The translations under genes and the position numbers were made by a program. This document shows, in pieces, positions 59,333 to 64,000 of a DNA stretch of 64,000 bases. The notes under the pieces were generated by a model. The model did not search any database. It saw only the letters and a list, made by a program, of their open reading frames with translations, and was not told the DNA's origin. The first letter of the stretch is position 1; each line of letters opens with the position of its first letter. Origin of the DNA: Pseudomonas sp. R4-35-07 (GTDB lineage: Bacteria > Pseudomonadota > Gammaproteobacteria > Pseudomonadales > Pseudomonadaceae); contig NZ_CP027732.1 in NCBI RefSeq assembly GCF_003852235.1, forward strand, positions 1,922,001 through 1,986,000, in the 5' to 3' direction.

Positions 59333-60487
59333 ATGTCGATTTTTGATCAAGAAATTCACCGCTCGGTACAGTGGCAGGACTGGCGCTGGCAGCAGAAGAA
59401 CGCCCTGCGTGATGAACCGACGCTGCGCGCCGCCTGCGGTGGTTGGGACGAGGAAACGACTGCGCACATCGAACATAACCTGCTCGGGCGCAAAATGCAG
59501 ATCACGCCTTACTACATCGATCTGATCAAGCGCTCCCTCACTACCGGCACGGTCATGGACCACCCGCTGTGGCGGCAAGTGGTGCCGTACTGGAGTGAAC
59601 AGGTCGAGGGCGATTACGACGGCACTTCCGAGAACTGGGAGTTGGGCCATGAAATGAAGACGCCCATCTGCCAGCACAAATACGACAATCGCGTCATCCT
59701 GCGCACCACCAATACCTGCAACGCCTATTGCCAGTTTTGCTTCGAAGCGCTGCGCACGCTGCAGGTGGGCACTGAAAAGGCCAACGCCAGCAAGGATTCC
59801 TTCATGGAATCGGTCGAGTACATCCGCGCCAACCCGGCTATTGAAGAAGTGATTCTCAGTGGCGGCGACCCGTTGATGCTGGCCGACCGCAAGCTCGAAG
59901 AATACCTGGCCGCCCTGCGCGGGATCAGTGATGACTTGCTGATCCGTATTCACTCGCGGGCTCTGAGCTTCAACCCGTTTCGCGTGACCGATGAGTTGAT
60001 CGCGATGCTGGAAAAGTACAAGGTCAATGCGTTCGGCGTGCACGTCTGCCATCCGCTCGAACTCAGCGCTGACTTTGCGGTGGCGGTCAAACGTATTCAG
60101 GGCGTGGTGCCGATCGTGTTTTCCAATATGCCGTTGTTGCGCGGCGTCAACGACGATGAAGCGACCCTGCATAAACTGTTTATCGATCTTTATCGTCTGG
60201 GCGTAAAACCGTATTACTTATATCACTTCATGCCGTTTTCACCCGGTGCGTCGGAATATAAGGCCTCGATCAGCCAGGCCATCGCGATCATGGATCGCCT
60301 CAAACGGCGAGTGTCTAATATCGCCCTGCCTGAATATGTTCTACCGCACGCACAAGGCAAGTTCACGGTGCCGTTGTTGGACTTTGAAAAACCTGAGAAT
60401 TTACCGCACTTCGAAGTTCGCGATGGGCAGCGCCATTATCGTTTCCGTAACTGGGAAGGGCAGTGGTGCAGTTGGCAGGATGCCTGA
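59333..60487 (+). CDS. KamA-family radical SAM aminomutase, altered substrate site
   Basis: Lysine 2,3-aminomutase-type enzymes move an alpha-amino group to the beta position using SAM and PLP. The 384-residue protein has the radical SAM cluster C129-x3-C133-x2-C136, the SAM-binding SGGDPLML stretch and a PLP-lysine candidate K343 (AQGKFTVP). The two Asp residues that hold the side-chain amine of lysine in the clostridial enzyme appear replaced: YYLYHFMPFS (294-303) and YVLPHAQGK (335-343). The substrate is therefore probably not lysine. EpmB is smaller and unlikely. AGAGAG precedes the ATG; upstream frame to 59216 is not used. Confidence 0.85.
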   Translation: MSIFDQEIHRSVQWQDWRWQQKNALRDEPTLRAACGGWDEETTAHIEHNLLGRKMQITPYYIDLIKRSLTTGTVMDHPLWRQVVPYWSEQVEGDYDGTSENWELGHEMKTPICQHKYDNRVILRTTNTCNAYCQFCFEALRTLQVGTEKANASKDSFMESVEYIRANPAIEEVILSGGDPLMLADRKLEEYLAALRGISDDLLIRIHSRALSFNPFRVTDELIAMLEKYKVNAFGVHVCHPLELSADFAVAVKRIQGVVPIVFSNMPLLRGVNDDEATLHKLFIDLYRLGVKPYYLYHFMPFSPGASEYKASISQAIAIMDRLKRRVSNIALPEYVLPHAQGKFTVPLLDFEKPENLPHFEVRDGQRHYRFRNWEGQWCSWQDA

Positions 60488-60517
60488 ATCAACGTATGGA
60501 CTGAGGCGGTATAAGTG

Positions 60518-61885
60518 ATGAAACAAGACGCCATTCTTTTTATTGATGTCGATGACAGTATTGCTGTCCGTTATAACTACCGAGAGCCGCATTTTGCGGT
60601 TGCCCGTGCTCAGGGCCTGGTGTGCCTGACGGCGGGGGTGACTGGGCGCAGGCATCTGCAACGGCTCAGGGATGATAGTGATGCGGTGTTCCTGCTCGAC
60701 GCACTCAACGAGGAGGCCATCCTCGACCTGGTTGGCCAGCTCGATGAGCAGTATCAGATTCGCGCAATTTTCTGCCAGGCCGGTCATCCGTCTGCGCAAG
60801 GTGAAGTCGGCTGCATCGTGGCACGGGCGTCCCGGCGCCTGGGCCTGGTGCACAGTAGTCCCGAGGCGATTGCCGCGTGCAACAACAAGTTCCTGATGCG
60901 CAGGGTATTGAAACAGCACGCCATTCGTTCCGTGCCGTTTGCGCTGTGCAATGACGAACAACAACTCCAGCAGAATGCCGAGCGGGTGGGTTACCCGCTG
61001 ATCGCCAAACCGCCGTTTGGCGGGGCTTCGGCGTTTATCAAGAAGTGCGCCAATTGGGCCGAGCTGCGCAGCCACTACGTGCTGTTCGTCAGGGATCACG
61101 CTGGCGCCGCGTATGCGGATTTCTACGGCTGTGTGCACACCCTGCCGGAAGACGACGGCCAACGGCACGACTACATTCCCGGGCGCAGTCTGTTATTGGA
61201 GGGGTACATCCCCGGTATCGAAGGCAGTGTGGAATGTGTCGTGGCCGGCGAGCGTGTGCACCCGCTGCTGATCAACGAGAAGCTGCTGTTGACCGAGCGC
61301 AGTGGCACGGTCCTGGAAAACCTGCTGATTACCCCACCGACGTCCTTCACCGACAGCCAGTGCGCGCAGATCCGCGAGTACGCCGTGGCGTGCCTGCACG
61401 CGGTCGGCCTGACCAACGCCGTGGTGCATTTCGAGTTCCGCATGACGGAGCAAGGGCCGGTGGTGATCGAGATCAACCCACGCGTGGGCGGGCTCTATGT
61501 GAACGCGGCGTTGCGTGACCTGGCCGGTATCGATCCCTACCAACTGTATCTCTCGTTGTTGACGGGCGGGCAGGATGTCACTGCGCAGTTGGAGGCGGGT
61601 GCACGCAAGGTGGCCGAGACGGGGCAGCATTACGCGATGCTGGCGATTTACCCGCAGCACAGCGGCCGGTTCGAGGGCATCGAAGGCATGGAGTACCTGG
61701 AGCGTAACGCTGCGGTGCTGGAGTACGCCCAGCAGGAGCCGGGCCATATGATCGATGCGGACATCGAGGAGCACTATCTGCTCAAGTGCTGGGCCAAGGT
61801 CGACGACGCTGCCGACGCCCACGCGCTGCATGACGCGGTCAGTCAGCATCTGCGCGTTATCATCGACCCCCCAGTGGCAGGCTAG
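60518..61885 (+). CDS. ATP-grasp carboxylate-amine ligase
   Basis: The 455-residue protein has an N-terminal Rossmann-like part, an ATP-binding lysine region (YPLIAKPPFGGASAFIKK), and the metal-binding end of the ATP-grasp fold (FEFRMTEQGPVVIEINPRVG). Such enzymes activate a carboxylate as acyl-phosphate and join it to an amine, as in D-Ala-D-Ala ligase or dipeptide antibiotic ligases (BacD, carnosine synthase). It lies 30 bases after the aminomutase gene. The substrates are probably amino acids, one possibly the beta-amino acid. Confidence 0.85.
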   Translation: MKQDAILFIDVDDSIAVRYNYREPHFAVARAQGLVCLTAGVTGRRHLQRLRDDSDAVFLLDALNEEAILDLVGQLDEQYQIRAIFCQAGHPSAQGEVGCIVARASRRLGLVHSSPEAIAACNNKFLMRRVLKQHAIRSVPFALCNDEQQLQQNAERVGYPLIAKPPFGGASAFIKKCANWAELRSHYVLFVRDHAGAAYADFYGCVHTLPEDDGQRHDYIPGRSLLLEGYIPGIEGSVECVVAGERVHPLLINEKLLLTERSGTVLENLLITPPTSFTDSQCAQIREYAVACLHAVGLTNAVVHFEFRMTEQGPVVIEINPRVGGLYVNAALRDLAGIDPYQLYLSLLTGGQDVTAQLEAGARKVAETGQHYAMLAIYPQHSGRFEGIEGMEYLERNAAVLEYAQQEPGHMIDADIEEHYLLKCWAKVDDAADAHALHDAVSQHLRVIIDPPVAG

Positions 61886-61889
61886 CGAT

Positions 61890-62615
61890 ATGGACATCCC
61901 ACGAATTAGCGCGCAGTTGCGCGAGCAGCATTACTGCCATCGCCGTGACTTTGGCGAACTGATCAATGTCGAGCCCGCAGAAGAGCAAAGTTTCCGGGCC
62001 TACTGGGCCAACCTGGTGCGCGACGAGGCGTTCAAGGCGTACACCCATCGTGAACGGCGGATTCTGCGCTATCGTTTATCACCTTCACGGCAGTTGCAGA
62101 TCGACAGGAGCACCGCGTTCAAGTCGCCGGTCACCTACGCCGTCAACTATCGTCAGGGGGTGAACCACTTGAGCTATAGCGAGGAAGGCTTTATCGAGCA
62201 TCCACTGATGCGCAAGCTGCTGACCACAGACTTGGCGGTGATCGCACCGCACCTGGGCGAACAGAGCTACACCATCGACATCCACCAGTTCCGCGTGCGT
62301 GCGGATGCCCAAGCGAGCAGCCCCACCACGTCGGGGATTCATCAGGATGGCCTGGATTGGGTGTTCATGCATTTTATCGGCGAGCACAATACGGTGCCGG
62401 TGGTGTCGGAAGTGTTCACCGGTGAAGCAGAGCACAGTCGGGTGTTGAATGTGCCCATGGAGCACTTCCTGGAAACCCTCGTGGTCAACGACCGCAGGCT
62501 CTACCATCGCGCCGGGGATGTACGGCCCAAGGTCGATTCGACACCCGCGTGGCGCGATATGCTGTTGGTCAGCCTGCGCAGCGTGCCCGCCGATCAAGAG
62601 GCGCCGCCCGCATGA
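61890..62615 (+). CDS. 2-oxoglutarate/Fe(II) dioxygenase (amino-acid hydroxylase type)
   Basis: The 241-residue protein shows the iron facial triad H151-x-D153 (SGIHQDGLDW) and H206 (RLYHRAGD), with a candidate 2-oxoglutarate Arg near the C-terminus. It resembles the 2OG-Fe dioxygenase group that includes free L-isoleucine 4-hydroxylase. It starts four bases after the ligase stop and overlaps the exporter gene by four bases. It probably hydroxylates the amino acid or the ligated product. Confidence 0.85.
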   Translation: MDIPRISAQLREQHYCHRRDFGELINVEPAEEQSFRAYWANLVRDEAFKAYTHRERRILRYRLSPSRQLQIDRSTAFKSPVTYAVNYRQGVNHLSYSEEGFIEHPLMRKLLTTDLAVIAPHLGEQSYTIDIHQFRVRADAQASSPTTSGIHQDGLDWVFMHFIGEHNTVPVVSEVFTGEAEHSRVLNVPMEHFLETLVVNDRRLYHRAGDVRPKVDSTPAWRDMLLVSLRSVPADQEAPPA

Positions 62616-63859
62616 GCCTCGATCAACAGCTGTACCTGTCGACCCGCAACGCGCGGCTGATCATTTTTGCTCGCGGCGTTTCGGACTTTGGCGCCTTTCT
62701 CAACCTGGTGGCCCTGTCCACCTATGTCTACTGGCTCAGCCAGAGCGTGGTGTTCGTCAGCATCTTCCTGGCGTGCCGCGTCACCGGTGGCATTGTCGCC
62801 AGCCTGTTTGGCATCCCGTTTTTCCGGCGCTTTGCCGGGCGCGGCACGTTGGCGGGGCTGGACCTGGCGCGAGCGTTGTTGCTGACGCCGCTGTTGCTGC
62901 TGATTCCCACCCATCAACTCAGCCTGTTGCCGTTCATTGCCTTTGGTATCGGCCTGTGCAATTCGCTGTTTGCCATTGGCCTCAACAGTCAGTTGCCCAC
63001 CTGGGTTGCCCCTGAACAGCGGGTGAACACCAACGCCTGGATCACCTCGGCGGCCGCCACCGGCGCGGTGTTCGGCAGTTTGCTGTCGGGGTTGCTGATT
63101 GCCACCGGGGGATTCGAGGCGGTGTTCGCGGTGAATATCGGCACCTATGTGATTGCCGCTTGCCTGGTGCTGCCATTGCGCGGGTTGTACCGCGTCGCCA
63201 TCGCCGCCCATCGCGGGCTCTCGGCCGAATGGCGCGAGTTGACCAAGGGGCTGCGCGCCGCGCCGGTATTGGCCGCGATGTTGTTGATCAGCATGCTCGA
63301 CACCCTTGGCAGTGCGGCGCATAACGTCGGCTGGCCGGTGCTGTCCCAGTACATTTCCCCGGACACGGCCAAAACGGTGATGGGGTATCTGCTGGCGGTC
63401 TGGGCCTGCGGCAAGTTTATCGGGGCACGTATTGCCAGTGCGCTGTTGAAAGGTCGTGGCACGCCGAGCATGGAACGCCTGTTCATGTTCGGCGTGGCGC
63501 TGATGTCCAGCGGCTTTATCCTCACCTTCCAGCAAACCCAATTGTGGCTGGCGCTGCTGTTGGTGGTGTGGGCGGGGTTGGGAGACGGGCTGTCTGAAGT
63601 GGCGTTGGTCTCGCGTGCGCAAAGTGAGCCGGATAGCCTGCGCCTGCCGCTGTTCAGTTTATTGACCCTGATTCAAATGGCGGGCTTCGGCGTGGGGATG
63701 CTGGTGGTCGGGCCGTTCTACCTGACGTGGACGCCGGCCCAGGTGATTGTGCTGTTCCATGGGCTACCGCTGACGGCGCTGGCGGTAATGACCCTGTGGC
63801 TGGGGTGCACGGCTTACCGAAGCCGGCCGGACGTGTCGCGCACACCGCCCGCGCGTTGA
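62612..63859 (+). CDS. MFS exporter of the KamA cassette
   Basis: The 415-residue protein has about twelve membrane segments and the look of the EntS/macrolide-efflux branch (ARGVSDFGAFLNLVALSTYV, then YWLSQSVVFVS). Its ATG overlaps the dioxygenase stop. As last gene of a biosynthetic-looking cassette, export of the product, giving self-protection, is the likely role. Confidence 0.88.
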   Translation: MSLDQQLYLSTRNARLIIFARGVSDFGAFLNLVALSTYVYWLSQSVVFVSIFLACRVTGGIVASLFGIPFFRRFAGRGTLAGLDLARALLLTPLLLLIPTHQLSLLPFIAFGIGLCNSLFAIGLNSQLPTWVAPEQRVNTNAWITSAAATGAVFGSLLSGLLIATGGFEAVFAVNIGTYVIAACLVLPLRGLYRVAIAAHRGLSAEWRELTKGLRAAPVLAAMLLISMLDTLGSAAHNVGWPVLSQYISPDTAKTVMGYLLAVWACGKFIGARIASALLKGRGTPSMERLFMFGVALMSSGFILTFQQTQLWLALLLVVWAGLGDGLSEVALVSRAQSEPDSLRLPLFSLLTLIQMAGFGVGMLVVGPFYLTWTPAQVIVLFHGLPLTALAVMTLWLGCTAYRSRPDVSRTPPAR

Positions 63860-63890
63860 TAGCGACCGGTGGGAGGGGTGTAGAACCGTA

Positions 63891-63929
63891 GACATCGTTT
63901 ACATCTGAAACCGGGGACATCGTTTACAC
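63891..63929. repeat. Direct repeats GACATCGTTTACA near the window edge
   Basis: GACATCGTTTACA occurs at 63891-63903 and 63916-63928, 25 bases apart. Such tandem motifs are common at the ends of some insertion sequences, but no transposase frame is in view because the window ends at 64000. Confidence 0.5.
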
Positions 63930-64000
63930 ATTTGAGGCTTGGACGCGGGTCATACCTCGCCCAAGCCTTCCCAGGGGATAATCACACAAGTACAAATCCC

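Overview
The window looks like chromosomal DNA of a fluorescent Pseudomonas (P. fluorescens group). The evidence is an eight-gene operon with the exact order of the pyoverdine-iron genes fpvGHJK-fpvCDEF, many REP/REPIN palindromes of the type known from P. fluorescens intergenic DNA, GC-rich codon usage, and Pseudomonas-typical genes such as a PA2817-like gene beside fadE. No phage, plasmid or CRISPR signal was seen. All reading is by eye, and no database search was run.

Layout. 0.1-5.4 kb: a MocR-type regulator, a chemoreceptor, an alpha/beta hydrolase and a membrane-anchored hypothetical. 5.7-6.2 kb: tandemly duplicated tRNA-Glu/tRNA-Gly pairs. 6.3-9.5 kb: a second MocR regulator divergent from an unusual fusion of a ferredoxin-type reductase to an M24 metallopeptidase. 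9.5-13.8 kb: an M20 dipeptidase, two head-to-head gene remnants (phospholipase D and PhoD) left by one apparent deletion, an AlaX-type editing protein and a LysR regulator. 13.8-15.9 kb: a nested mobile-element site, with an IS3-family element inside a repeat element with 19-bp inverted ends, itself inside a REPIN. 15.9-30 kb: housekeeping and transport genes (fadE, GST, YadGH-type ABC exporter, TetR/MFS pair, TDT transporter, MFS-PlsC fusion, guanidine exporter sugE with a guanidine-II riboswitch, bile-acid-type symporter, rdgC) and duplicated tRNA-Val/tRNA-Asp pairs.

30-36 kb: a LysR-led operon encoding an HMG-CoA-lyase-type enzyme, a class III CoA-transferase, a hexapeptide-repeat protein and an MFS permease. 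This looks like a complete catabolic route for a 3-hydroxy-3-methylglutarate-like acid. 36-46 kb: a membrane-anchored catalase-like protein coupled to a di-heme cytochrome c, an FKBP lipoprotein, a YkvA-like protein preceded by two inverted DnaA-box-like sequences, a small HTH/unknown gene pair, an EAL-CBS-GGDEF protein and the protease Prc.

46-52.5 kb: a phosphonate-type ABC importer, an alkaline-phosphatase-superfamily enzyme and a HAD phosphatase, divergent from a GntR/UTRA regulator, with DasR-like operators between them. 52.5-58.7 kb: fpvF-fpvE-fpvD-fpvC-fpvK-fpvJ-fpvH-fpvG on the minus strand behind a possible Fur box; these reduce ferripyoverdine in the periplasm and import the released iron.

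59.1-63.9 kb: the best candidate for an undescribed system. It is a tight cassette of a KamA-type radical SAM aminomutase that lacks the two lysine-recognition aspartates, an ATP-grasp ligase, a 2-oxoglutarate/Fe(II) dioxygenase and an MFS exporter. Together they could make and export a small modified beta-amino-acid product.
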